Source: Trachythela sp. YZ-2020 (Eukaryota; Cnidaria; Anthozoa; Malacalcyonacea; Clavulariidae). From it: a stretch of DNA of 64,000 bases. Both the position numbers and the translations under genes were made by a program. Of this stretch, positions 37,179-48,538 are shown piece after piece (the stretch's first letter is position 1; each line of letters opens with the position of its first letter). Below the pieces are notes generated by a model. It did not search any database and was not told where the DNA came from. It worked only from the letters and a program-made list of their open reading frames with translations. The DNA lies in NCBI GenBank assembly GCA_016169945.1, contig JADLSH010000377.1, positions 2,844,001 to 2,908,000 of the forward strand, in the 5' to 3' direction.

Positions 37179-37942
37179 TATCTGTACATGGAGAAGTCAG
37201 ATTTCCTGTGACTGTAAAGGCGCACAAATAATTTGTTTTAGATTTCAATACAATAATTAACAATTATTTACTGAAGTCGAGGTGAATATATTCACCAAGA
37301 CGATGTCGAGGTGGATATTCACAGATAATCATCGAGACTGAGGTAAATAATTGTTTGAGTATAATTCTATAAAAGTCTATGGCCGAATGGCGCTGATAAT
37401 GCTTAAAATTTACTCGAAAGATTATGCAGGATATAAATCAAACAATTTAAAACGAAAGAAAGTTAATTGTTGTCGTGTCTGTGTTAAATGTCAATTAATG
37501 TCCTTAGCAATTGCAATTTGCCGCTCTTTGCTTGTCACTTGTGAGTTTTAAATTTGTCAAACAAATTTTTAATAAATTAATTGCAAAAAAAACTTCTTAC
37601 TTTTAAAAAGCTTAACCTCATGTTTTGTTGCTAGTTTTGCGTTTTGTTGAACTGCATTGTGCTTTATTTTTTTAATTCGCGGAGAGAGGAGAGAAGTCAC
37701 TACAAAACGATTTGAGAAGCCATTTTGAAAGAAGGGCATTATTTACTACTCCGGCTAGTAAATAATGCCTCAGATTTACTGTTCAGCCAAACAATCAAAA
37801 CACTAGAAATCCATTATTTACTACTGAAACTAAACTAATAAAACATAACGGATGGTTGCTTCATTAAACTAAAGATGCATCCACTCGTCGTATATTAAAG
37901 TGTCCAAGTTTCCATGAACGTGGACGAACACATAGTAGCTAC

Positions 37943-38198
37943 CTTATGCGCTCTGGAGCATAAACAACAAGATATGGGTGTATATAGATTTCCAGTTGCT
38001 TGAATCGCACTTGAATAAGTAATCCGTTGGTAAAATTTTTATTGTTGATGGTGTAGGCATACGATAAGATTGCGCGACCCGAATAATCAGTTGCATTCAT
38101 CCAAAAACATGCAGTAATGGAAGTCAAGTTAGTCAACGGTCCAGTGAAGATTCCATAATCCATGATATTTTTTCTACGAAAACGTAAGGCATCAGCAC
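37943..38198 (-). CDS. LamG-a: first half of LamG/pentraxin-like domain
   Basis: The acceptor (GATTTAAG) lies at 38199-38200 and the donor (AAG|GTAGCT) at 37941-37942. The exon is 256 bp, entering in phase 1 and leaving in phase 2. It completes the last EGF-side Cys codon (T+GT). It then reads Ala-Asp-Ala-Leu-Arg-Phe, Asp-Tyr-Gly-Ile-Phe-Thr-Gly and Leu-Thr-Ser-Ile-Thr-Ala-Cys-Phe-Trp-Met, the first beta strands of a pentraxin/LamG sandwich. An apparent start ATG at 38163 is internal and not the real start. Confidence 0.88.
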
Positions 38199-39717
38199 CT
38201 TAAATCAGAAATATTGAAAGAAAATTCAATATGTGGTACAAATTCTCAATAATTTGACAACACAACACACTGGCTTTGAAAAACTGCCTGAAAATACGTA
38301 AAGGAAGAATAAACGAAATGAGAGCATCATCGAAAACATAATAATAATAATTTAACTGAAACACATGCACATAAGAACCCTTCGTCTTTACTAACCGAAA
38401 TACCTATACTTGCCAAATATTGTCTACATATGAAATAGTTATAAGTAGCAAACTGCTAACCCAAACAATTGTAGCCCGAACAGTGCATGATAGCCATGAT
38501 GCACTTTTTATACAAGAATGGTAAAAACATGTAATGCGAAGATTAAAGCTTTCAACTACAGGCCGAAGTGAGAAATATACAACATGGAAAACTCCTGAAG
38601 CATTCTATCAGCTGAAATTTAAAGTAAAGTCCCACCAAGGTTAAAGTTAAAAAGGTTTCCTAAATGTTTCTAGCCCATCTTATGTTATATTATTATTCTT
38701 TTTGTGTAAATAGACATAATTAATCAATTACATAATTATGGGAAATAAGTGGGACTTATAGACAACATAACTATATCTGGGACTTACTAGATGTTGCACT
38801 TTGCTCTGCATCGAAATTAGTACCCACGGCAAGGCCTTCGTCTGAAACGGATCTTACACGCCGTTAACAAGGGTATAATTTAGTGCTTTATAAGATTCAG
38901 ATATATTTCGCATTCTTGATGATACATGACCATGTATGTTTACAAACGAAATATTTTTGGAAAAAAATAGTTCAAAGACACTCATTTGTTAAAAGAGTTC
39001 AATCAAATGTAATGGCAAAATGATATATTTCTAATTTTTTCTGTTCTACAGGCTTAGATTATCCAGCTGCTCAAAGGCCTGGTTAGGGTATTCACGTGTC
39101 TAAAAGACGGGTCTCGGTAACAAGATAAATTAGGAGAAGAAATAACATTTTCTAATCTCAGGTTAAAGCCAATTTGCGACGGCTGCAGCCAGATGAATGC
39201 TAACGGTGATCTGATGTTTGTTAGACTGTCTATTGGAACAATCGTTGCAAGATTGAAAATAATGTATACGCTGCAGTGAAATTTTGAGCGTTCGAATCAA
39301 GTGACCAACGATTGGTTTATAACTGCTCTCAATTTTTTATACCATATAAAATATTGGTAAAGGGGATACTTGGACCTGCATTGACAATACATTCGTATTA
39401 TGTCCTGATAGTGTTATTATAAATCGCTTATTAATTCCATAAAATGTTAATATAATATGGACCGAGTGGCAAAAACCGACACTCTATCTTGGCCCAAGGA
39501 AAAAAATACATGTGCACTTAACCTATAAGTATTACAATAACTCCGGTAATTTAGTCATGTCAAATATTCTGTATGTTATTCGATTTTCTTTAGCATTTAT
39601 ACAAACTTCACATATTCTGTTGAAACATTGCGTTTAGTTCGTCGTGGCCTCTGGTGAAAATACATTTTGCTCCGTCCTTTCGGTGTATGTATTTGGGATA
39701 TTTTATCGTATACTTAC
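38199..39717 (-). other. Intron between EGF and LamG-a exons
   Basis: About 1.5 kb of AT-rich intron with canonical GTAAGT and AAG ends. I see no nested gene or obvious repeat. Confidence 0.7.
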
Positions 39718-39844
39718 AAGATTCATTGCAATATTTTCCTCCATAATTGGGAGAACATTCACAAAATGAAGTTTTCTTTCCATATCTACCAACACATCTT
39801 CCACCAAAGCATCGAGAATCAGGACACTTGAAGGTTTTCACGTC
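39718..39844 (-). CDS. EGF-like domain exon
   Basis: This 127-bp exon lies between acceptor TATACAG and donor CTT|GTAAGT. It starts in phase 0, matching the PAN exon end, and finishes in phase 1. It encodes one EGF-like module with six cysteines in the order Cys-x4-Cys-x4-Cys-x8-Cys-x-Cys-x8-Cys, including Cys-Glu-Cys-Ser-Pro-Asn-Tyr-Gly-Gly-Lys-Tyr-Cys, followed by Asn-Glu-Ser and a split seventh Cys. The left end of the 7.7-kb tandem duplication falls inside this exon, so only its first bases were duplicated. Confidence 0.88.
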
Positions 39845-40463
39845 CTGTATAAAAACATTTGCATGAAAATTTACGAACGTCATCCTTCGTTACCCGAAGG
39901 ATTAAATTACATTTCCGGCACTTATATTCCAATTCCACAACCTTGTGCCCAAAGCAACGATGATCGGGGGACTTCATCTGTCCCCATCAAGTTGGTGCGT
40001 GGATGCAGTCTGTTTGGGAATAGCATCCATTATTTAAACAAAAATAGTGAGTGAAAATATGTTTGATATTATCTTTCTCGTGAGTTCATGCATTTTTCCA
40101 CGTTGTTCGGGCACACACAATGGCATATTGTCGTAAAATATTACATAAAATTATCACTGATTTGGACCCTTATTTTTGTTTGAGATTTAATCAAGGTATG
40201 CAATGGCCGACGTACATTTGACAGATACAGCTTCATACATAGTATAAACAGGCAGAGTGTTTTTCGAGTTTGGAACATATTTTGCAAGAAAGGAATAAAA
40301 TGCTTACATTGTATGACAAACCTCCAAATATATATACTTTGAAGGATTTGTGTGCATAAATTAGGTGCCGAAAACTTCTAATATAAAAATATTACCTCGC
40401 GTTGATCACAAGTTTGATTTTTATTTGATTTTATAGGGTTATACACCTTATTCCAAAATGGCG

Positions 40464-41157
40464 CTAATACACCGTTTTATAGAGCTTTAACAACAGTACA
40501 TACTGACCAACTTTCAAAGAAACACAACAAAAATTGAGAAAGTTTCGGCTAAATTTGAAATGTAGCGTACGGGTCAAACCGGAATTTCAGACAAAAACAA
40601 CCGGAAAAGGCCCAAACACAAACAAAGACTGTTGCTATGGTTTTTTAAGTGGCCGGAATGAATTCCCCAGGGTACAATAGCCTATATAAGTTCTTTTTGT
40701 CGGGACTGAAGCGCGTGGGGAAAACCATATATTGTCAAACTACGGCAAGCGCGCGCATGCTAGAAAATTCCCGATAAATAAAAAAAATTTCAAAATAAAT
40801 ATTTCTAGACTTAGTATCGAAGCGAAACTTTAGATAAGAAAGACACAGATAAAAAGGTAAATTTCGACAATTAGAAGTCTCTCATAATATGGAAGAATAA
40901 AGAAGATATTAAAGATTGTTTGAGTTGAACTGGAGTATACTGGAGGTATGTTTGGGATTAAACTTTTAGTATTTTTGATTCTGTAATGTTTAGTCGGCAA
41001 AATAGCCCACTGTTAAAAAGCTTATTTTGTAAGGATTCCAATGGTGTTAATTTCATTGCCAGGGAGTAAATATTTTGCAAAGGAAATCGTACTCAAAATG
41101 CTCTTGCGACAACATAATTAAAATGCGACCGACCAGAAAGAGGTAAACTGATTACAA
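40464..41157. other. Segment present only in the left tandem copy
   Basis: Between the shared phrases CCAAAATGGCG and TTACAAAGAGCGAAAC the left copy has about 690 bp that the right copy lacks; there a different 190-bp segment occupies 48302-48481. Part may be the transposon's 5' region: it has GC-rich patches (AAGCGCGCGCATGC) and a CCGGAAT-rich stretch. No coding region was recognised. Confidence 0.5.
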
Positions 41158-41207
41158 AGAGCGAAACTATTACAGTCCATGGGTTCGGGCTGTATTTCCC
41201 TTCCAAA

Positions 41208-42567
41208 TGCCGAAAAACTGTTGTGTTCCTCATTGTAAGATGAAGGTTTACGTGGAAGGAGGGGGAAATATTTCTTATTTCAAATTTCCTAAAGAAACAT
41301 AGGGCGACATTTTCAAGTTTACCACAACACTCCTATTTGCCCAATTATAAGGCACTTTAAACCTACGGATTTTGAAGCTTCTTTAGCTGGCAGTCGTATT
41401 ATTTGTGACGGGGCAGTAACTTCGATACTTGAGTGGAAAGCAGCTTCACCTAAGAAGAGATTGTCTCCTAGAAAATCGAGATGTGACGTCCAAGACACAG
41501 ACTCTGATAGTGATGAAAACACGGCTGGTCCATCAACTAGTGGAGTCGTCGTAAAAACTATTGCAGAACCAGAAAATGAGGAAACGAACGCACTTCAAAT
41601 CAAAGTCGAAGACTTGAAAGAAAAGTGCACAAGTAACGACAATAGAGTGTTCTCTACGATGACAAAAGCATAAAATTCTATACTGGATTTCCAAACGTAA
41701 AGGTATTTGATGCTCTTTACGAGTGTTGTAATCCTGGATCGGAGAACATGGGGAAAATATTGTTTACTGCCATTCTGCCACTACTACTACTAATAGTAGC
41801 GACGGTTCTTCTAGTCATGATGTATCCACCAAGTAGGGCAGGCCAAGAATACTACACCCAAAGGAAGAATTATTTATTACTTTGTGTGGACTAAGGCAAG
41901 GATTTCCTGAAGAACACCTATCCAATTTTTATGGAGTATCTCAGAGCACCATTAGTAGGATTATTATCAGCTGGGTGAATTTTCTGTACTTGAAATTCAA
42001 ACATGTACCTATGTGGCTTTCTAGGGAGCTGGCAGATCAGTATATGCCTGAGCAGTTCAAATAAAAGTTTCCCTCAAGTAGAGTGATAATTGACTGCACA
42101 GAAATCAGATGCCAAATGCTAAGCACCTTCTCCTGAATAGTGAACCATACAACACAAAAGTGTCTTGATGGCATAATACCTGTTTGTGCATTTTCGCTTG
42201 TTAGCGAATTGTACACCGCGAGCATATCTGACAGATAAATAAGAGAAGTGGGTTTTAGAGCAACATTTTGATAATGGAGACTCAGTCATGGCTAATAAAG
42301 GCTTTACTATTAATGACCTATTACCATGCACCTGGGGTTGGGTTGAATATACCTCCATTTCTTGAATCGCAAGGGCAAATGAGCGCTAAAGATGCTGTCA
42401 AAACACAGAGTATTGCTTCGTTGCGAGTACATGTTAAGAGAGCAGTAAACAAAATAAATAATTTTAGAATACGGTACGGTGTTGTTCCTCTGAACTTGTT
42501 TGGTATTGTTAACCAAATGTGCACTGTATGCGCTGTTCTATATCTAACCTTCAGAAACCAATTATAA
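41208..42567 (+). pseudogene. THAP + DDE_Tnp_4 transposase, copy 1 (ISL2EU-like), dead
   Basis: It opens with a THAP zinc-finger start (Met-Pro-Lys-Asn-Cys-Cys-Val-Pro-His-Cys), then after a break His-Phe-Lys-Pro-Thr-Asp-Phe-Glu. It then has Tyr-Thr-Gly-Phe-Pro-Asn-Val, a helix-turn-helix Gly-Val-Ser-Gln-Ser-Thr-Ile-Ser-Arg-Ile, the first catalytic Asp in Ile-Asp-Cys-Thr-Glu-Ile, Gly-Asp-Ser-Val-Met-Ala-Asp-Lys-like DNA near 42280, and Leu-Asn-Ile-Pro-Pro-Phe-Leu. These are the landmarks of ISL2EU/Harbinger-type DDE_Tnp_4 enzymes. Stops and frameshifts occur (for example TAA after Glu-Gln-Phe-Lys at 42062). The expected catalytic Glu in His-Val-Glu-Arg-Ala is Lys here (GTTAAGAGAG). Confidence 0.85.
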
Positions 42568-43084
42568 TAACCTAAATTGAAACGTGCAAGTCTTGCAATA
42601 CTACAGCAAAAATAACTGTAAATTTATTATTCAACCTAGTATGCAGCATTGGGCAGTTTATAATTAGCTCAAACTTATCTTATAAAAATTTTATCACTAT
42701 TTTACCAGTTTGTACAGAAAAGAAAAGACATATACAGTATTACAGTGTTCACTTGCGTGTTACCATTGTTACAATAATCGATTTAGTACTTCATGTTACA
42801 ATAACTTTTCGGGTGTTCTGGAGAATAATAAATTGTTCAGTTCTAATGGCGATTGGCGAGGGGATTCTGCATGAATGTATTTGTAGTATAGTATACTATA
42901 AATACAACTCTACCCATGATACAACCTATACGTCATCACGTGACATATTTTTCCTTTGATCCCCAACTTCATTTGCCGCCTTCTTTGAAGTTTCCCGGCT
43001 AGCCTAACAAGTCTTCTTCTATATTAACCGTGTATAAAGAAAGGTCTATGTTTACATAGCAACGCTGAGTGCGGGAGTGCAAAG
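42568..43084. other. Transposase 3' flank
   Basis: Noncoding sequence shared with 49924-50459 in the right copy, and in part with 33790-33995. The transposon's outer terminal repeat could not be fixed by eye. Confidence 0.5.
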
Positions 43085-43745
43085 TCGAAATGAAAATGTC
43101 AAGTCAAGAAAATAAGTGTCTACACACTATTATTAAAAATCATTATAAAGTCTAATTGAAAATGTAAAGTATTGAAAAAGTAGAGTATAGAAGTTGTAGA
43201 GTATAGAAAATGTTGGGCCTGGAGAACGTATATTATATAGAGTCTATTATTGAAAATGTGTAGAGTCTTGAAAATAATGAGCTTTGAGATCGGAGAGCCT
43301 TAAAAATTAAGTTTACAGTCGTAATGAATTTAATGTATCCAGCCGAGATTTAAAAATGTAAAATACAAATTGGAAAATGCAAGGTCTGGAATATATGCAT
43401 GCATGTATAGAGTGTTGAAAAATGTACGGTCTTGAAAAATGTAACGCATTTGATATTATAGTGCCTTAATATCCAGATAGGCGGTTGAAAATATTTAGTC
43501 TCAAAAATGCCGAGTCTTCAAAATGCGTATAAAATGTTTAGTCTAGAAAATGTACATGCAGCTCTCTTGCAAATGTAGAGTGATGAAAATATCAAGTCTT
43601 CAAATTGAAAAGTCATTAAAATGTACATGCAGAAAATGTAGAGTGTTGAAAATATGTCTCGTGAATGCGCTTTTGAAAATGAGTAAAGCCTTCAAAATGT
43701 ACAGTCTTGAAAATCTCTTAAAATTGTAGAGTCTTGAAAATGTGA
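43085..43745. repeat. Degenerate repeat field, GTCTTGAAAATGTAGA type, left copy
   Basis: More than twenty loose copies of TTGAAAATGTAGAGTCTTGA-like motifs, spaced about 15-40 bases apart, with many indels. The same field is at 50460-51115. A related shorter field is at 58975-59170. Confidence 0.75.
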
Positions 43746-44548
43746 AATGAAAACGATATAATTTATTTTAACTTTAACGTAATAACAAGAGTTAAATGTG
43801 AGGCGTGGTTTTTTTCTTGGACGTATAAATGTTCAAAATTCTACATTATTTAGACGTCTCTCTCATTGATAATAATTTGAATTGTATTGCTTTGCTGCGG
43901 CATGTCTGTTCAGTGTTATAACGCAACAAAAATTGTTTCATTCGAATTCCATCTCATTCCTCTAAATTGATCACTTCAAAAAATAATGATCATTGCCATT
44001 GTATTTATAGGAATAGATTTACCATTGGCATAATTGCTTCTATCAGAATTCTCCAGGAAGTAAAATAGTAAAAGATACACGGATTTAGGTAAACTATATG
44101 TTAAGACTTTTTGGATAAAAGATACTATACAATTAAATCATGGTTGCATATAATTTATATTACTATACATGCATTCATGCTTGGAAACAACTAAACGAAA
44201 ATGCCCAACTCATCTCTCAAGGAGAAAAAGACTAGTGGTCACCATGGATATACTTGGAGGAACACGAATATTCTGGAAAATTACAGTATACCACATGCAT
44301 GCAGTTGTGTTAGCTTGAACTAAATTGGAAGCACGACAATTGCACGATGATATATTCCGGATCTATGCTAACCTGCGATCAGGCCTATATTGCAGGCTAG
44401 ATCTATGCATGCAAGAACACAAACGTCTTGTTGCTGAGACGGATGGATAGATATAACTATTCACATCGCAGCACAAAGTTGAAATTGCGTAATTTGAACG
44501 CTTTTTAATAAAGTATTACAATTGAATTATCTATACATGCAATTTATT

Positions 44549-44660
44549 GGCTTGCTTAGCCTGTCTGGGGTATTTTGGATATCAAAATTAGCGCATAAAT
44601 GGCTTAGTAAGACAGCCATTGGGAGACTGACGATGTAGGCCTTTGAACAGGCAGTCTTAA
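44549..44660 (-). pseudogene. First-exon relic in block A copy 2
   Basis: Same degenerate signal-peptide remnant as at 674-792, with one AATAAG to AGTAAG change. It carries no intact PAN domain. Confidence 0.55.
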
Positions 44661-45546
44661 ATTGCTAGCCTTTAACAACGACTATACAATTACATAATTA
44701 TACAATAAGTACAAATTATTCTAGAAACCTGAATCACCTGCTCTTTAAGCACGCATGCAGGTACATTATATTGACATATTTTTCTTCAACATGATTCGGA
44801 GTCAGTTAATAAAGAATAATGATTGTCTGAGTTTACCATCTGAACAATGAAGCGGCACTTTATAAGTTCACGCAAAATTTATTGCTTTCCATCGGCTACT
44901 GCCCATGAAAACTGCCTAAAATGCCATGTATGTTGGATTAATCAAAATGATTCCACGTAAATAACTCGTACATGCACAGTTTAATTAAAATGTACGCTAT
45001 GTACAGCAACCTACATTTCTTCTCGCTCTATTTCTGTATAGTTTCGAGCATTATGTAGTTGTTTGGCTGTTGTCATGATTATATATCGCTCAATTGTACA
45101 AATGCCGAAATAGTATACAAAATAGATGTCTATTGTAAAATGCACGGAAAGTATATAAATGGCGGACAATTATAAAGAATTATAGAAATAAATAAAACAC
45201 ATGCATGCTTGTAGTAATATATATAATTTTTATACATTCAAACTTTCATTCGCCAACAACTACTGAGCAATTTCTTTGTGTATTTTCCGCCAAGATAAAC
45301 TTGTCATATACTCATATAAGGTGCTAAATATAATAATAATGAGAGGCCAGAAAAATATGCTACTGCCATGTGATAATAATCTACACAGGTTATAATAAAA
45401 TAGGTTAAAATTACGAAAAAATACAAGCTTAAAATGGATGCATCCACCAAAGTCTTTTGCAGAGATGGATGATTAGATATATAGGTTTATGAATAAACTC
45501 ACATCGCAGCCCAGAGGGCTGAAATTGCTTGATTTGAATGCCTTAA

Positions 45547-46255
45547 GGTAGCTCGATATAGTAATCACGAAACCCTTACGCAAGAATCGCGAAAATAGAC
45601 TATTCTATAATTATGAATAAACCCGCGTGATAATTTGTGCACGCGGGAATATTAACGAAAGAACTTCCATGCAAACAGACCTGACTTGAGCAGTTGCTCG
45701 CGCCATCTCGCGCCATTGTGCGTGTTCTATAGCGTTCGCATGTCAATTGCTGACGCCATTAAAAAATTCCATTTTTGAAAAACAATGCGCTATATCTCAT
45801 TATTTTTTCTGGTGACCTATGTTAAAATTTTGCACGCTGTATTGCACCACAAAAATATTTCATTATACCAAAAATAAAAAAAAATTGTAATGCCAAAAAA
45901 GTTTTATTGAAGACAACGACATTTTTGCCTTTTTCAATAAAATGGCATTAGAGAATTTTTTTATATTTTGCTTATTGTTAGTCTATCTCGCAAGCAAAAT
46001 AATTCACGAAAAAAAATTGGGGGTCGCCGTGCTTTTTTTCCAACTACACGAGGCAATAAGCTATTTTAGAGTGAATTTCATACGCGTATGTTGTCATAGC
46101 AACGAACTGTATGTTACTAAAACTAACATAATTTGAAAGTAGAAACATCAAAATATATGAAAACCCGATATCTGGCGAATAAGACCTAAAAATACGGAGT
46201 TTAAAAATTTCAAAATGTTGTACGCTGGAATTTTTGAAAACTGTATCGAGCCACC
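45547..46255. mobile_element. TTAA transposon, full copy in block A copy 2
   Basis: 709 bp between TTAA at 45543-45546 and TTAA at 46256-46259. The left terminal repeat has a G to A change (GGTAGCTCGATATAG). It shares the insertion site with the copy at 1646-2350, so it was inherited by duplication rather than inserted independently. Confidence 0.85.
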
Positions 46256-46373
46256 TTAAAGCATTACAATTGAATTATCAACAATTTTATGAAAGACCCC
46301 TGCACCGACTACCACGCTCAATAACACACGTCCTTACAGCTAGCATTTAAATTGATAGTCGATTTTTTCTTAC

Positions 46374-46694
46374 CTTAAGGTGGTTGAACTCAGGGTTATG
46401 TATACGTCCATCAGCATCAGCATCAGATGTCTCTTGAAGAGTCTTACGGTTGAGCTCACATAGACCTTTACCGACTCCAGAAATTTTGTAATTCACGGAC
46501 GCACATAATCCATGTGCAACGCAATGCATACCGCATTCTAACTCACTCTCTGCTTGTTTTGTTTCGACGACATGATTCGCCAAGTATTGTTGCTTCTTTA
46601 TGCGAAATACGGCTTGCTTAGTAGTTGAGCATTCGCCTGGCTGGGGTATTTTTGAGATCAAAATAAGCGTACAGATGCTTAATAAGACAGCCAT
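46374..46694 (-). CDS. PAN-domain first exon X
   Basis: This intact 107-residue first exon starts at ATG in GCAATGG. Compared with the array it reads Pro-Gln-Pro instead of Pro-Lys-Pro before the first PAN cysteine and Tyr-Lys-Ile instead of Tyr-Lys-Thr in the PAN core, and it ends in Lys with a consensus donor AAG|GTAAGA. The donor is in phase 0 and joins the EGF exon 6.5 kb away. It lies between exon Y and the EGF exon, so transcripts starting at Y must skip X. It could act as an alternative promoter and first exon of the same gene. Confidence 0.8.
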
Positions 46695-46803
46695 TGCGAG
46701 ACTGACGATATATAGGCCTTTGATCACGGAGTCTCAAATTGCTTGTTCATGAACGACTAGACAAATTTCATATTATAAGTAAAGAAACAACTATTATAAT
46801 AAA

Positions 46804-47561
46804 GAAGGAGTGACAGGAGCGAGACTACGAGGTCACACGTATATTTATTTATGAATAACGTTCAATAAACTTCAAGAAAGACTTTGACTGGAATACCACA
46901 GACATTGCATTACATGTCTTCCAAATTTGAATGACTATCACTATATTAATTATAAATTGTTCCCTTCAAGTGGTGGAATTCCACATCAATGATGAGTTGG
47001 TTTTGTAATGCATCATTTATTATTCAACACACTCTACCTTTTCTGTTGATATGACTAACACTATTTGTTTGAACCCATTTAGTAGCAATGCACTCCAGTG
47101 CACGCTTCTTTATATGCTCTGTCTAACATGGCAGACAATTTTAAAAAGGGAGACCTTAACACCTTAATTACAAAACTTATCAGTTATCAGGAGTTGCCGC
47201 ATATCTCTTTGAAAAGACCTGGTAAATAATAAAGAACCACTTTTTAAAATGAGGAATTTCAAGGGCTCGTTTCTTTTTTGATTACTCAATAAGGTCCCAC
47301 CTGAAAATTTATGCCACCCCTGTTAACTATGCATGTGTCAAGTCATAGTCAAGTAGTTAATTTTTCAATTGTTTTTGCATGCATAGAATAATGGTATGCA
47401 CATGTAGTAGGTGGTAGTATTTAACTGGATATGGGAGTGCACCATATTCTTTTTTGTAACATACATTTAAAATAAAATATATATACTAAACTTACTGGGT
47501 TTTCTATCACGTATAGTTTTCCCAACAAGAAAAATCACATAATTAAAGAAGTATTACCTAA
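46804..47561. mobile_element. Foldback element, truncated at the tandem-duplication junction
   Basis: The left arm is partial. An internal deletion joins GAAAGACTTT directly to GACTGGAATACC near 46885. The right part stops at the duplication junction near 47561, so the right arm is gone. It carries a 117-bp insertion (about 47252-47390) also seen in the element at 53829-55156 and absent from all array copies. Confidence 0.7.
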
Positions 47562-47581
47562 CACTTGAAGGTTGTCGGGTC
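47562..47581 (-). pseudogene. Stub of a duplicated EGF exon
   Basis: Only the acceptor (TATACAG) and about 20 bases of the EGF exon are present, reading Asp-Pro-Thr-Thr-Phe-Lys where the intact exon has Asp-Val-Lys-Thr-Phe-Lys. The rest was not included in the tandem duplication. No donor follows, so it cannot act as a normal exon. Confidence 0.75.
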
Positions 47582-48301
47582 CTGTATAAAAACATTTGCA
47601 TGAAAATTTACGAACGACACCCTTCGTTACTTTCCCACAGACAGCGGTCCTCTGCATATTTTCAAACGGTATTCGGATACAATACCCGAAGGATTAAATT
47701 GAATTTCCGGCACTTACATTCCCACTCCACAACCTTGTTCCCAAAGCAGCGATGATCGCGGGGTGCAACGTCGTTCATTATATACTCGCTAATGACTTCA
47801 TCTGTCCCCGTGAAGTTGGTGCGTGGATGCAGTCTGTTTGGGAATAGCATCCATTATTTAAACAAAAATAGTGAGTGAAATATGTTTGATATTATCTTTC
47901 TCTTGAGCTCATACATTTTTCCACGTTGTTCGGGCACACACTATGACACAATGGCATATTGTCGTAAAATATTACATAAAATTACCACTGATTTGGACCC
48001 TTATTTTTGTTTGAGATTTAATCAAGGTATGAAATGACCGACGTATATGTGACAGATACATCATCATACATAGTATAAACCGGCGGAGTGTTTTTCGAGT
48101 TTGGAACATATTTTGCAAGAAAGGAGTAAAATGCTTACCATAGTATGACAAACCTCCAAATATATATTCTTTGATGGATTTGTGTATGCATTAATTAGGT
48201 GCCGAAAACTTCTAATATAAAAATATTACCTCGCGTTGATCACAAGTTTGATGTTTTGTCTTTTTGTTTTATAGGGTTATACACCTTATTCCAAAATGGC
48301 G

Positions 48302-48481
48302 CGCGCGAGGCCCACTCGAGGACAAGAGGGCCATATTTTGCAATATTACTATAAATTATGTTACGAGGAGAGAGATTTTTCAGAAAATTGGTGCCGTACG
48401 TATGACGTCTTGCTTGGCTTTTACCACAAGATATTTGCCCCGATGAGTAACGCTGACAAAATGGCCATATCATATGTATTA
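48302..48481 (+). other. Segment present only in the right tandem copy
   Basis: A 180-190 bp stretch replaces the 690-bp segment of the left copy. It is open in frame with the downstream THAP start across 112 codons (48296-48634), reading Arg-Ala-Arg-Pro-Thr-Arg-Gly-Gln and later Phe-Ala-Pro-Met-Ser-Asn-Ala-Asp. This may be chance, since THAP domains normally begin at the Met-Pro at 48539. Confidence 0.4.
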
Positions 48482-48538
48482 AGTTACAAAGAGCGAAACT
48501 ATTACAGGCCATGGGTTCGGGCTGTATTTCCTTTCCAA

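Larger units (their letters stand above)
43877..46373. repeat. Duplicated noncoding block A, copy 2
   Basis: Matches 1-2456 from its first bases. Differences are small: a GATATATTCC insertion near 44348, a lost stretch near 44460, and extra bases near 45425. It ends at exon X. Confidence 0.85.
39826..47561. repeat. 7.7-kb tandem duplication, left copy
   Basis: Sequence from inside the EGF exon to the middle of a foldback element is repeated head to tail starting at about 47562. The offset is 7735 bp when measured at the start of block A (43877 versus 51612). The copies differ by many point changes and several indels, so the event is older than the array. The left copy holds intron, transposase 1, the degenerate repeat field, block A, the TTAA element, exon X and a partial foldback element. 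Confidence 0.85.

Noticed and set aside
38163..38163. Apparent ATG start of the LamG-a frame
   Set aside because: The reading frame continues upstream to a good acceptor that completes the EGF-side Cys codon, so the ATG is internal.
47662..47850. Cys-containing 62-codon minus frame near the duplicated EGF stub
   Set aside because: The homologous stretch near 39.9 kb is not open, and the sequence lies in the intron upstream of the EGF exon.
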